Assembly (NCBI RefSeq): GCF_030372105.1
Contig: NZ_JAUDBQ010000014.1
Span: 1 to 64,000 of the forward strand
Length of the DNA: 64,000 bases
From: Cellulomonas cellasea
GTDB lineage: Bacteria; Actinomycetota; Actinomycetes; Actinomycetales; Cellulomonadaceae
Direction of reading: 5' to 3'
The first letter of the stretch is position 1. Each line of letters begins with the position of its first letter. A model generated the notes under the pieces. It was not told where the DNA came from, searched no databases, and saw only the letters and a program-made list of their open reading frames with translations. Made by a program: the position numbers and the translations under genes. Below, in pieces: positions 45,437 through 53,237 of this stretch.

Positions 45437-46012
45437 ATGGCGGGACGACGACACCGTGGGGCGGGGGGCCAGGAGCCCCCCGCCTCGGGGTCTGCCTCTG
45501 AGGACGCCGAGCCCGATCACGAGCAAGTCGCGCGGGCGATCGCGTTGCGGCTGCTCACCCACTCGGCGCGCAGCAGGGCGCAGCTCGCCGAGGCGATGGC
45601 CGCGAAGGACGTGCCCGCCGAGGTCGCCGAGGCGGTGCTCGACAGGTTCACCGAGGTCGGGCTGATTGACGACGAGGAGTACGCGCGCATGCTCGTGCGG
45701 ACGCGCCACGCCGAACGGGGCTTGTCGCGGCGTGCGATCGGCGTCGAGCTCCGACGCCGCGGCATCGACGACGAGGTCGCGGCATCAGCCCTCGACGAGG
45801 TGGACGACGAGCAGGAGGCCCAGGCCGCGCGAGCACTCGTGCGGCGACGCCTCGCGTCGACGCGGGGGCTCGACCCCCAGGTCCGCGCTCGCCGGACCTT
45901 CGCCGCCCTCGGGCGCAAGGGGTACCCGCCTGGCCTGGTCAGCAGGCTCGTCCGCGAGGAGCTCGCCGCGGAGGGCGCCGACGTCGAGGACGACGATCTG
46001 CCCGCCGACTGA
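45437..46012 (+). CDS. recX: Regulatory protein RecX
   Basis: Binds RecA filaments and limits their activity. The 191 residues show three-helix RecX repeats: ALRLLTHSARSRAQLAEAMAAKDVP, then GLIDDEEYARMLVRTRHAERGLSRRAIGVELRRRGID, and a last repeat to the acidic C-terminus. The N-terminal 25 residues are a charged, variable extension. ATG at 45437 lies eight bases after recA, so the pair is co-transcribed and shares the SOS promoter. Confidence 0.92.
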   Translation: MAGRRHRGAGGQEPPASGSASEDAEPDHEQVARAIALRLLTHSARSRAQLAEAMAAKDVPAEVAEAVLDRFTEVGLIDDEEYARMLVRTRHAERGLSRRAIGVELRRRGIDDEVAASALDEVDDEQEAQAARALVRRRLASTRGLDPQVRARRTFAALGRKGYPPGLVSRLVREELAAEGADVEDDDLPAD

Positions 46013-46154
46013 CCGGCACGCTCGCACGGCGCCGGGCGCATATCGAGGAGTGGGCGACTGACCAGCAGCGTCGTCCCGTGGGGGACAATGGCTGCTGACT
46101 GGTCGACAACCACCGTGGATGCCGAGACCCGGCCACACAGTCCTGGAGGTGCCC

Positions 46155-47621
46155 GTGCCGTTCGGTGAGATCGGGATCGTCGTCGCGCTGCTCATCGTGT
46201 GCCTCGTCGCGCTCATGCTCGTCCTGATCGCGCGCCGGGAGGCGGCGGCACAGCGTGAGCAGGCCACGATCGACGTCGCCGAGATCAAGAACGAGGCACG
46301 CGCCCTGCTCGCCGACGCCGAGCGCCGCACCGCGCGCCTGAGCGAGCGCGAGGATGAGCTCGCCGCCGAGCGGCGCGCGCACAAGGAGCTCGAACGCGAG
46401 CTGCAGGCGCGGGCGTCGGAGGTCGCGGCCCTGCAGGAGCGCGCCGCGCTCGCCATGTCGGAGGCGGAGCAGCAGGCGCGGGAGCTGCTCGAGGCCTCAG
46501 CCGGGCTCACTACCGAGGAAGCGCGGGCCGAGCTCGTGCGCCGGACGGTGGACGCCGCCACCAACGAGGCCGCGGCGCAGGTCCGACGCGCCGAGGCGCA
46601 TGCCCGGCGCACCGCCGAGGCGAAGGCGAAGCGCATCGTCGCCACCGCGGTGCAGCGGGCGGCCGTGGCCACCAGCGCCCAGTCGTCGATCACCGTGCTG
46701 CGGCTCCCCTCCGAGGAGATGAAGGGCCGCATCATCGGCAAGGAGGGGCGCAACATCCGCACCTTCGAGGCGCTCACCGGCGTCAACGTCCTGATCGACG
46801 ACACCCCCGACTCGGTCGTCCTCTCCTGCTTCGACGCCGAGCGCCGGGAGATCGCGCAGGTGGCGCTCGAGTCCCTGATGGCCGACGGCCGGATCCACCC
46901 ACAGCGCATCGAGGCCGCCTACGCCGAGGCTGTCGCCTCCGCCGACGAGCGCACCCTCGCCGCAGGCCACGACGCCGCCGAGCGGGCGGGCGTGAGCGGG
47001 CTGCCCACTGAGCTCGTGAGCACCATGGGGCGGCTCCGGTTGCGGACGTCGTACGGGCAGAACGTGCTCGAGCACCTCGTCGAGAGCGCGCTCATCGCCG
47101 GCGCCATCGCCGCGGAGGTGGGCGCGGACATCGCCACCGCGCGCCGGGCGGCCTTCCTACACGACATCGGCAAGGCGCTCACCGCCGAGCAGTCCGGCGC
47201 CCACGCCGCGCTCGGCGCCGAGCTCGCGCGCCGGCACGGCGAGTCGCCCGCAGTCGTCAACGCCATCGCCGCCCACCACGACGACGTCCCCGTCGAGACC
47301 GTCGAGGGCGTGCTCGTGCAGGCAGCGGACGCCGCCTCCGCAGCACGCCCAGGCGCGCGGCGAGAGGAGCTCGACCAGTACGTCGAGCGCATGGACAAGC
47401 TCGAGCAACTCGTCACCGCGCACGCCGGCGTCCGGCGCGCACTCGCCATGTCCGCGGGCCGCGAGGTGCGCGTCGTCGTCGAGCCCTCCGAGGTCGACGA
47501 CTACGCCCTGCCGCAGCTCGCCGTCGCCATCGCCAAGCACATCGAGGCCGACCTGGCCTACCCCGGCGAGATCAAGGTGACAGTCGTCCGCGAGATCCGG
47601 GCCAGCGCCACCGCTGGTTGA
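46155..47621 (+). CDS. rny: Ribonuclease Y
   Basis: Membrane-anchored endoribonuclease that starts mRNA decay. The 488-residue protein has one N-terminal transmembrane helix (GIVVALLIVCLVALMLVLIA), a long charged coiled coil (about 30-170), a KH domain with MKGRIIGKEGRNIRTFEALTG near 188-208, and an HD domain with FLHDIGKALTAEQSG near 334. The GTG at 46155 is chosen because TGGAGG lies five bases upstream; the frame runs on to 46119. RNase Y is well known in firmicutes and occurs in some actinobacteria next to recA-recX. Confidence 0.93.
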   Translation: MPFGEIGIVVALLIVCLVALMLVLIARREAAAQREQATIDVAEIKNEARALLADAERRTARLSEREDELAAERRAHKELERELQARASEVAALQERAALAMSEAEQQARELLEASAGLTTEEARAELVRRTVDAATNEAAAQVRRAEAHARRTAEAKAKRIVATAVQRAAVATSAQSSITVLRLPSEEMKGRIIGKEGRNIRTFEALTGVNVLIDDTPDSVVLSCFDAERREIAQVALESLMADGRIHPQRIEAAYAEAVASADERTLAAGHDAAERAGVSGLPTELVSTMGRLRLRTSYGQNVLEHLVESALIAGAIAAEVGADIATARRAAFLHDIGKALTAEQSGAHAALGAELARRHGESPAVVNAIAAHHDDVPVETVEGVLVQAADAASAARPGARREELDQYVERMDKLEQLVTAHAGVRRALAMSAGREVRVVVEPSEVDDYALPQLAVAIAKHIEADLAYPGEIKVTVVREIRASATAG

Positions 47622-47677
47622 GTGGCGCGCTGGCAAACAGATGGCGCTCTGAGGCGCTGGCCGGTGAGGATCCTCCC

Positions 47678-48502
47678 GTGGACGATCCCCTGACGCCTGC
47701 CTCGCCGACGCCTCCACGCGGCGCCGTGGCTTACGACTTCCGCGGGCGCGTGTTCCTCGTGACGGGCGTGTCCCGTCGCCAGGGGATCGGCGCCGCCATC
47801 GCCCGCCAGCTCGCGGCAGCCGGCGCGGACCTGGTGCTCCACTCCTGGTCGCCGCACGACGGTGAACGCCCGGGACTCGCGGACCCCGACGGCGCCGCTG
47901 CCGTCGCCGCCGAGTGCGAACGCCTCGGTGCGAGAGTCACGCGGGTCTCGGCGGACTTCGCCGACCCGTCGGCGCCCTCCCAGGTGATGGCGGAAGCGGT
48001 GAGCGAGCACGGCCACGTGGATGGTGTGGTGGCCAACCACGCGCGCGACGGCGGTGGGACGCTCGAGGCTATCGACGCCGCCGAGCTCGACTTATGCTTC
48101 GCCGTCAACGCCCGCGCGACAGCGCTGCTTGTCAAGGAGTTCGCCGCACAGCACGACGGCAGGCCCGGCGGGCGGGTAGTGCTGTTCACCTCGGGGCAGC
48201 ATCACGGCGGGATGCCCGGCGAGCTCCCGTACGTCATCTCCAAGGGCGCAGTCCAGCAGATGACGGCAAGCCTGGCCGTCCACCTGGCACCGAGCGGCAT
48301 CACCGTCAACTGCGTCAACCCGGGGCCCACCGACACCGGCTGGGCGGACGCCGCCCAAGAGCGCTGGGTGCGGGAGCGAATGCCGCAGGGCCGATGGGGG
48401 ACTCCGGAGGATGCGGCGCGGCTCGTCACGTGGCTGCTGTCCGATGACGGGCAGTGGGTGTGCGGGCAGACCCTCGACTCCGAGGGCGGCTTCGGGCGCT
48501 GA
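47678..48502 (+). CDS. Short-chain dehydrogenase/reductase (3-oxoacyl reductase-like)
   Basis: A 274-residue classical SDR. The cofactor motif TGxSxxxGIG is seen as TGVSRRQGIGAAIA, VANHARDGGGT replaces the usual NNAG as NHAR, and the catalytic Tyr-x3-Lys is YVISKGAVQQM with the upstream Ser in LFTSGQHHGGM. The closing LSDDGQWVCGQTLDSEGGF fits FabG-like enzymes. The substrate is unknown. GTG at 47678 has GAGGA seven bases upstream; the frame extends to 47618. It is the first gene of an accessory stretch between rny and the glu transporter. Confidence 0.82.
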   Translation: MDDPLTPASPTPPRGAVAYDFRGRVFLVTGVSRRQGIGAAIARQLAAAGADLVLHSWSPHDGERPGLADPDGAAAVAAECERLGARVTRVSADFADPSAPSQVMAEAVSEHGHVDGVVANHARDGGGTLEAIDAAELDLCFAVNARATALLVKEFAAQHDGRPGGRVVLFTSGQHHGGMPGELPYVISKGAVQQMTASLAVHLAPSGITVNCVNPGPTDTGWADAAQERWVRERMPQGRWGTPEDAARLVTWLLSDDGQWVCGQTLDSEGGFGR

Positions 48503-48667
48503 CAGGGCGCGGGCGGACCGTCACTTCTCGCAGTGACTGAGTCACCGTTCACCCTAACGGCGGATGCGGCATTCCGGGCGTACACCTACTTTGCTCCCAG
48601 GTTCCACACAGCAACGCCTTAGGCCTTGCTCAGGCGCCGCGGGGGGTGACGTGGCTCTCCGCTCGAT

Positions 48668-48693
48668 GGTGAACGGCCCGTGAGTCGTTCACC
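48668..48693 (+). promoter_or_regulatory. Inverted repeat in the 5' leader of the LamG gene
   Basis: GGTGAAC at 48668-48674 pairs with GTTCACC at 48687-48693 across 12 bases, ending 20 bases before the start codon. Another palindrome, GTGAC-TGA-GTCAC, lies at 48533-48545. Either could be an operator or an RNA hairpin; no regulator is identified. Confidence 0.3.
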
Positions 48694-48713
48694 CGTACGG
48701 TCGGGAGCGTTCG

Positions 48714-50303
48714 ATGGTTCACCTCGGATCGGCAAAGCTCAGGCGAGTAGCCCTCACCGCGATCCTGGCCTTGGGGTGGGCCGCGGTCGCCCCCACCGCC
48801 TGGGCCTCGCCGGGGGCGACGGGGCGGCCGACAGGCGCAGGTACAGAGGCGTCCGCACGCGCGACCGTCGCCCATCAACCCAACCCACGCGCGCACTCGA
48901 AGCCCCACTGGGCACGGCACCGGCACCACCCGCGGCCGCCCGTGATCAACCGTGCCCCACTCGCCCCCACGAACGTGCAGTTCAGCAACCCGTACGCGCC
49001 GTGCGCCAGCGGCCCCGACCGCCCCGCCGTGCGCAGCGCCACACCGGCAGTCAACGCCGCCGTGAGTGATCCCGATGGTGGCCACGTCGCAGCTGACGTC
49101 ACCGTCTACGCCGTCGACACCGCAAGTTCAGTCCTCTGGCAGGGGACGACCACGGGCCAGTTCTCTGGCGCCTTGCACAGCTTGACCCTCGGTGGCCTCA
49201 GCGATGGTGGCTCGTATCGCATCGAGGTCAAGGGAGTCGACTCCTCGGGCCGGACGGGGCCGGCGGTCACCTGTGAGATCGACGTCGACCTGGTGTCGCC
49301 TGCCGCGCCCACAGTCATTCCCGTGACTGGGACGTCCCAGCCCGTGTACGCAGCGGACACAACGGCTGGCGGTGTGGGCCAGACCGGATCGTTCACCTTC
49401 GTGAATGGCGGCTCATCCGACGTCACGAGATACCGCTACTCGTTCAACGGCTCCGCTCTGGACCAGGTCGCAACACCAGAATCGCCCACCATCACCTTCA
49501 CCCCCACCTCTCCTGGCCCGCAGACCCTCGAGTACCAGGCCGTTGACCGGGCGGGATGGACGAGCGATGTGCAGGTGCACAGATTCAGGGTCGGGTTCCC
49601 GGCCACGATCGCCTGGAACCTGAACGAGGCTGCGGGTGAGACCGCCGCGAGCAGTGGCCCCGCCGGCGACGCGTACCCCCTGACGGTGAGCGCTTCGATA
49701 GCGCGCGGGAACGGTCCACTGGCTGACTTCGGCGTGGACAACAGTGACCTTGCGCTCGTCTTCGCCTCACCCGATGACACAGCGCGAACGACGGGGGCCG
49801 TGACCTCCACCAAGGCCAGCTTCTCCGTCTCCGCCGTCGTGAAGGCGGACACATCAACCGTCATGACCGCGGTGAGCCAGGACGGCTCCACGAGGAGTGG
49901 GTTCGAACTCGGCACGCGTCCCTGCGCAAGCGGTGACGCGGTGTGCTGGGCGTTCGCGATGCCCGAGTCAGACTCCGCGGACTCGGCAGTGTCCACAGTC
50001 GTCTCGCAGACCGTGGTGGAGCCGGGCAAGTGGGCCTTGCTCGCCGGAGTGCACGACTCGACCGCAGGAGCCCTCCGGCTCTGGGTGTGCACGATCGGCG
50101 AGGACGAGAATGACATGGTTCCGTACCGCTCGGCCGACGTCGCATTCAGCGCCGGGTGGGACGCCGCTGGGCCCCTGCGACTCGGGAGGGGTCAAGATGG
50201 CGGAGCGGCGATGTGGTCGGGCTCGATCAGCGACCTCAAGGTCGCGCACGGGGTCATCACCGACTCGGCGGTCAGGCGCGCCTGCAGCGCCGGAACGTCC
50301 TGA
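48714..50303 (+). CDS. Secreted LamG-domain protein
   Basis: A 529-residue exported protein. The signal peptide is MVHLGSAKLRRVALTAILAL and on, with probable cleavage after AWA (residue 31). A proline/histidine-rich linker (about 50-78) follows. Two fibronectin/Ig-like stretches come next (PLAPTNVQFSNPYAPC to about 200, then 210-300 with YRYSFNGS and LEYQAVDRAGWTSD). The C-terminal LamG/concanavalin-like domain spans about 300-525 (SFSVSAVVKADTSTVMTAVSQDG, WSGSISDLKVAHGVITD). In actinobacteria such modules often form the N-terminal part of large RHS or other polymorphic toxins; here the protein ends after LamG. It may be a truncated toxin carrier or a complete surface protein. Confidence 0.72.
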   Translation: MVHLGSAKLRRVALTAILALGWAAVAPTAWASPGATGRPTGAGTEASARATVAHQPNPRAHSKPHWARHRHHPRPPVINRAPLAPTNVQFSNPYAPCASGPDRPAVRSATPAVNAAVSDPDGGHVAADVTVYAVDTASSVLWQGTTTGQFSGALHSLTLGGLSDGGSYRIEVKGVDSSGRTGPAVTCEIDVDLVSPAAPTVIPVTGTSQPVYAADTTAGGVGQTGSFTFVNGGSSDVTRYRYSFNGSALDQVATPESPTITFTPTSPGPQTLEYQAVDRAGWTSDVQVHRFRVGFPATIAWNLNEAAGETAASSGPAGDAYPLTVSASIARGNGPLADFGVDNSDLALVFASPDDTARTTGAVTSTKASFSVSAVVKADTSTVMTAVSQDGSTRSGFELGTRPCASGDAVCWAFAMPESDSADSAVSTVVSQTVVEPGKWALLAGVHDSTAGALRLWVCTIGEDENDMVPYRSADVAFSAGWDAAGPLRLGRGQDGGAAMWSGSISDLKVAHGVITDSAVRRACSAGTS

Positions 50304-50645
50304 CGCCCACGTCGCGCATGGAATACGAGGTGGCCGATCTCGCTGCGCAGCATTCTCCCATCCACGGATCCAGTCCTCATGAACTAGAAGAGTCACTGCT
50401 CGAGAGTGTCCTGGTCCAGGAAGCCCTCCAGGGGATTCTGGATGACCTGGCCCGGGTAGAGGATCAGGAATGGGACTGCGATCGATCAGGACTGCTGCGC
50501 AACGAGAGGGAGCGGTCTGGGCTCGCCAATTCCCGTGACGCCCGCCCCGCTTTCACGGCCGGTTCCTCACGACTAGACAACCTGAGCTGGCAGCCAGGGT
50601 GCACGCGATTGGAATGGGAAGGTAATCATCACCAGGAAGCATCCG
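50304..50645 (+). other. Gap of lower GC between LamG gene and next ORF
   Basis: A 342-base stretch with visibly lower GC than its neighbours. A frame read from ATG 50320 gives MEYEVADLAAQHSPIHGSSP and further acidic sequence, but it runs past the next likely start and has no recognisable domain. It may be decayed coding sequence. No repeat, RNA gene or promoter is recognised. Confidence 0.4.
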
Positions 50646-51089
50646 GTGGGCTCGGCCGAGGGTATCGCCCGCCGGATTGTCGAGGAGATGGGTGATTTCC
50701 ATACGCCTCTTTCGGGGTTGACGCGGCTGGTGAAGAGATTCTCGGCGTTCGAGTTCGACGTGCCGGACCTCCCCGACGCGGACGGATATCTGTTTCAGTA
50801 TGGGAAGGTCAACTGGCTCCCCGAGCCTACGTTCGTCATGGGTGTCGTCCGGCAACTCGAGATCGTTGACGCTGCTGGCCAGCACGAGCGTTATGTTCAG
50901 GTGAATTTCGAGCTGAGATACCAGATGGATGCCAACCTCGATTCTGTGGGCAACTATTCAGAGTGGTGGTTCCCGGGGGACGTCGTATCGTTCGACAGTT
51001 GGCTGGGTACTGTGGATCGAGCTCAGATTGCTAGTCGTCTAGTTGGTCATAGCCCCCGAGATTTCATCGTCTTCCAAGACGTGACTTGA
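50646..51089 (+). CDS. Unknown small protein, possibly an orphan immunity protein
   Basis: A 147-residue acidic, tryptophan-containing cytoplasmic protein with no signal peptide. Visible features are FEFDVPDLPDADGYLFQYG, VNFELRYQMDANLDSVGNYS and a closing RDFIVFQDVT. I do not recognise the family. GTG at 50646 has AGGAA seven bases upstream; no other start codon lies between it and the in-frame stop at 50583. GC and codon use (GTT, ATT, TAT, CTA) are unlike the core genes. Size, charge and place after a LamG protein fit polymorphic-toxin immunity proteins; this is inference. Confidence 0.55.
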   Translation: MGSAEGIARRIVEEMGDFHTPLSGLTRLVKRFSAFEFDVPDLPDADGYLFQYGKVNWLPEPTFVMGVVRQLEIVDAAGQHERYVQVNFELRYQMDANLDSVGNYSEWWFPGDVVSFDSWLGTVDRAQIASRLVGHSPRDFIVFQDVT

Positions 51090-51470
51090 GGATGGAGGGT
51101 CGTCGACCCCTGCGCGGTGGTGAAACGATTGGTGCGCGGCGAATCACAATAGTGTCAAACGAGTGTTCTTTGCGTCGCCCGGGATGGAGTTGGCACTGAA
51201 CTATGGCGCACAGCCTTTCAGCGCCACTAGGGGGTGCGAGGTGTTCCAGGGGGGTCGATGCGTCGGGTGTGCCCAAAGCGGTCGGCAAGGTGCAAGCCGT
51301 GCGCCTGCGTTACGGTTGGCGGCCGTCGGCGCGCGGCCGGCGCCGACGCTGCGACCCGATCACAACCGCGAGGGCATCTGCGACTCGGGTGACTCCGCGC
51401 TGTTCCGTACGTCGTGGCTGCTCGTTGTGCACAGAGGGTTCGCAAGCGCTCCGATGCCACGCAGGTGAGG
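51090..51470. other. Apparent non-coding stretch in the accessory island
   Basis: About 380 bases after the 147-residue ORF without a convincing gene. Frames such as 51163-51468 (+) encode cysteine- and arginine-rich sequence of no recognised family. The stretch ends at the decayed permease fragment. No repeat or RNA gene is seen. Confidence 0.4.
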
Positions 51471-51585
51471 GGCCGGCGCGCTCGGGTTCGGCGCCTCAGC
51501 CTTCGTCCATCCGCTGGCCTGCCGCCCGATCCACAGCGTCAGCTTCGTGAGCGTGAAGTTGATGACGATGAAGATCAGGGTGCCA
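51471..51585 (-). pseudogene. Decayed duplicate of the 3' end of the glu permease gene
   Basis: On the reverse strand this reads LIFIVINFTLTKLTLWIGRQ followed by ASGWTKAEAPNPS. The intact permease at 52374-53237 ends ALIFIVINYALTKLAPWIGQ and then RLGRRTSGRTRAEAPS. At the DNA level 51489-51580 resembles 52398-52500, including GTTGATGACGATGAAGATCA in both. The upstream 750 bases of the gene are missing, so this is a gene remnant. Confidence 0.85.
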
Positions 51586-51602
51586 AAGAAGGGTCGTACA
51601 CC

Positions 51603-51767
51603 ATGATCCGAACCACCGTGAATGCTGCAGAACTGCCCGACAGCGCCCGCGTCACGTGCACTGACCTGATTGGCAGCGGTGTCGCTCTGAATGATGACGG
51701 GCTGAAGGCCTTGGGGCGGCCATTGATCATGACCAGCATGAGCACTGAGGTGAGTTGCGCACGATGA
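51603..51767 (+). CDS. Small unknown ORF, coupled to the next gene
   Basis: A 54-residue frame (MIRTTVNAAELPDSARVTCT, ending TSMSTEVSCAR) whose TGA overlaps the ATG of the next ORF (ATGA at 51764-51767). AAAGAAGGG lies about ten bases upstream. No family is recognised. It may be a complete small protein or the remaining C-terminal part of a larger one whose start was lost when the adjoining permease fragment was joined. Confidence 0.4.
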   Translation: MIRTTVNAAELPDSARVTCTDLIGSGVALNDDGLKALGRPLIMTSMSTEVSCAR

Positions 51768-52234
51768 GATATGTGATCGCCGCATCCACCGAGCCAATGG
51801 TGCAGGCATGCAGGGAGGCGCTGCGCGGATTGCCGGGAGTAGAGTTCCGGCTTGGGTCCGTGCCCGAGGCTGGAGCCGACTGCGTCGCTGCGATTGTGAG
51901 TTTCCCGCTTGCCCACGAGCGCTATGGCGGCGCCCCGCGAATCGGGGTTGCACAGGTTGTGGCAAATACGCGAGGCGATGGGGCGCCAGGGGTCATTCTG
52001 GCGACCCCGCCCCGACCTGCTCCAGTCTCGGCTGGAATCAGTGAGGACTTCGAGATCGAAGAGCATGTGGTCTATGTGCTCGAGTCGTGCGAGGCTGCGT
52101 TCCTGGGTTCATTCCCGCAGTGCGATGAACGGTCTTCAGTCCTGATCCATCTGGAGGCCGCGGGCATCGATCGGCGAGATCTATCAGCACCGCTCAAGGG
52201 TGTCTATCGATTCCTATCCCAGAGGAGCCCTTGA
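51764..52234 (+). CDS. Unknown 156-residue protein in the accessory island
   Basis: Cytoplasmic protein starting MRYVIAASTEPMVQACREAL. The central part (IGVAQVVANTRGDGAPGVILATPPRPAPVSAGISEDFE) weakly recalls macro-domain-type proteins, in which a middle strand and loop bind ADP-ribose, but the match is not strong enough to name it. The acidic C-terminal half (EEHVVYVLESCEAAFLGSFP) is helical. The start overlaps the preceding small ORF by four bases. GC is lower than the surroundings. Together with its neighbours it may belong to an immunity cluster. Confidence 0.5.
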   Translation: MRYVIAASTEPMVQACREALRGLPGVEFRLGSVPEAGADCVAAIVSFPLAHERYGGAPRIGVAQVVANTRGDGAPGVILATPPRPAPVSAGISEDFEIEEHVVYVLESCEAAFLGSFPQCDERSSVLIHLEAAGIDRRDLSAPLKGVYRFLSQRSP

Positions 52235-52479
52235 TCCAGGCAGCCGGACTTGACTCAGGGCCCGCGTGGCCGATCCAGGTCCTCGGGAACCTCGACCCCC
52301 ACATGCGTGTGCTGCTCACTGGCGAGCCCTGCCCTCGCCGGAAGGCCGAGGAAGCGCTCACCCCCTGGATCGATCACTTGGTCGCCGCGATCAGACTCGG
52401 CGCCTCGGCCCTAGTCCGCCCGCTGGTCCGCCGCCCCAGCCGCTGCCCGATCCACGGCGCCAGCTTGGTGAGCGCGTAG
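52231..52479 (+). CDS. Possible small ORF running into the glu permease gene
   Basis: A TTG at 52231 overlaps the preceding stop (TTGA) and opens an 82-codon frame, LIQAAGLDSGPAWPIQVLGN and on. The first 48 codons look like ordinary coding sequence. From 52374 on the frame is antisense to the permease 3' end, so its natural end has probably been lost or replaced at this junction. No homology is recognised. Confidence 0.25.
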   Translation: MIQAAGLDSGPAWPIQVLGNLDPHMRVLLTGEPCPRRKAEEALTPWIDHLVAAIRLGASALVRPLVRRPSRCPIHGASLVSA

Positions 52480-53237
52480 TTGATGACGATGAAGATCAGG
52501 GCGGCGACGGCCAGCGCCTGGAGGATGTTCCCGTTGGCGCTGCCGAGCTGCCGGGCCTCTTGGAGCAGTTCGCGGTAGGTGATGATGTAGCCGAGCGCTG
52601 TGTCTTTGAGGATGACGACGAGTTGGCTGACCAGCGCGGGGAGCATCGCGATGAGGGCCTGGGGGACCTCGACGGATCGCAGGGACTGTGAGCGGGTGAG
52701 CCCGACGGCGAGGGCGGCCTCGCGTTGGCCGCGGGGGAGTCCGAAGACGCCTGAGCGGACGAGCTCGGCGAAGACGGAGCCGTTGTAGAGGATCAGCGCG
52801 GCGACGACGGCGACGAGCGGGTATTCGCTGGGCTCGACCAGGTTGATCTGTGCGAGTCCGAGCCAGATGAAGATCATCAGGAGAAGCACCGGGACGGCGC
52901 GGAAGAACTCGACGACGATCCCGCTGATGCTGCGGATGACACGGGACTGCGCGAGCCGCCCGAGGCCGAACACCAGGCCGAACACCGCGGACCCGATGAT
53001 GGCGAGACCGGCGGCCTTGAGCGTGTTGACGAGGCCGGGGATCAGGAAGTTCTCCCACGCGCTCGCCGTCAGGAACGGCGTCCACAGTGAGGACGCGAGC
53101 TGACCCTTGGCGCCGAGCTTCGCGAGGACGAGCGCGGCGATTCCGGCCACGACGAGCGCGGACACGATGTTCAGCCACATCATGCGACGGCGGGTGCGGG
53201 GGCCGGGGGCGTCGAAGAGGACGTTCTGGGTGCTCAT
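52374..53237 (-). CDS. gluD: Polar amino acid ABC transporter permease (GluD-like)
   Basis: Inner-membrane subunit of a glutamate-type importer, 287 residues. About five transmembrane helices are visible. The cytoplasmic EAA loop that contacts the ATPase is EAALAVGLTRSQSLRSVEVPQAL. VEFFRAVPVLLLMIFIWLGL is the His/Glu-type permease signature. ATG at 53237 overlaps the end of the upstream permease gene by four bases. Its 3' end is repeated, in decayed form, about 0.9 kb downstream. Confidence 0.9.
   Translation of the reverse strand: MSTQNVLFDAPGPRTRRRMMWLNIVSALVVAGIAALVLAKLGAKGQLASSLWTPFLTASAWENFLIPGLVNTLKAAGLAIIGSAVFGLVFGLGRLAQSRVIRSISGIVVEFFRAVPVLLLMIFIWLGLAQINLVEPSEYPLVAVVAALILYNGSVFAELVRSGVFGLPRGQREAALAVGLTRSQSLRSVEVPQALIAMLPALVSQLVVILKDTALGYIITYRELLQEARQLGSANGNILQALAVAALIFIVINYALTKLAPWIGQRLGRRTSGRTRAEAPSLIAATK

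Noticed and set aside
47618-47677. Upstream start for the SDR gene overlapping the rny stop
   Set aside because: The GTG at 47678 has a good GAGGA site, while the extension MSGALANRWRSEALAGEDPP does not resemble an SDR N-terminus.
50156-50695. Forward frame of 179 codons spanning the end of the LamG gene and the gap after it
   Set aside because: Begins inside the LamG gene in another frame and overlaps the next likely start; its composition gives no sign of a conserved protein.
51163-51468. Forward 101-codon frame in the accessory island
   Set aside because: No ribosome binding site or family likeness, and arginine/cysteine-rich composition typical of random frames here.
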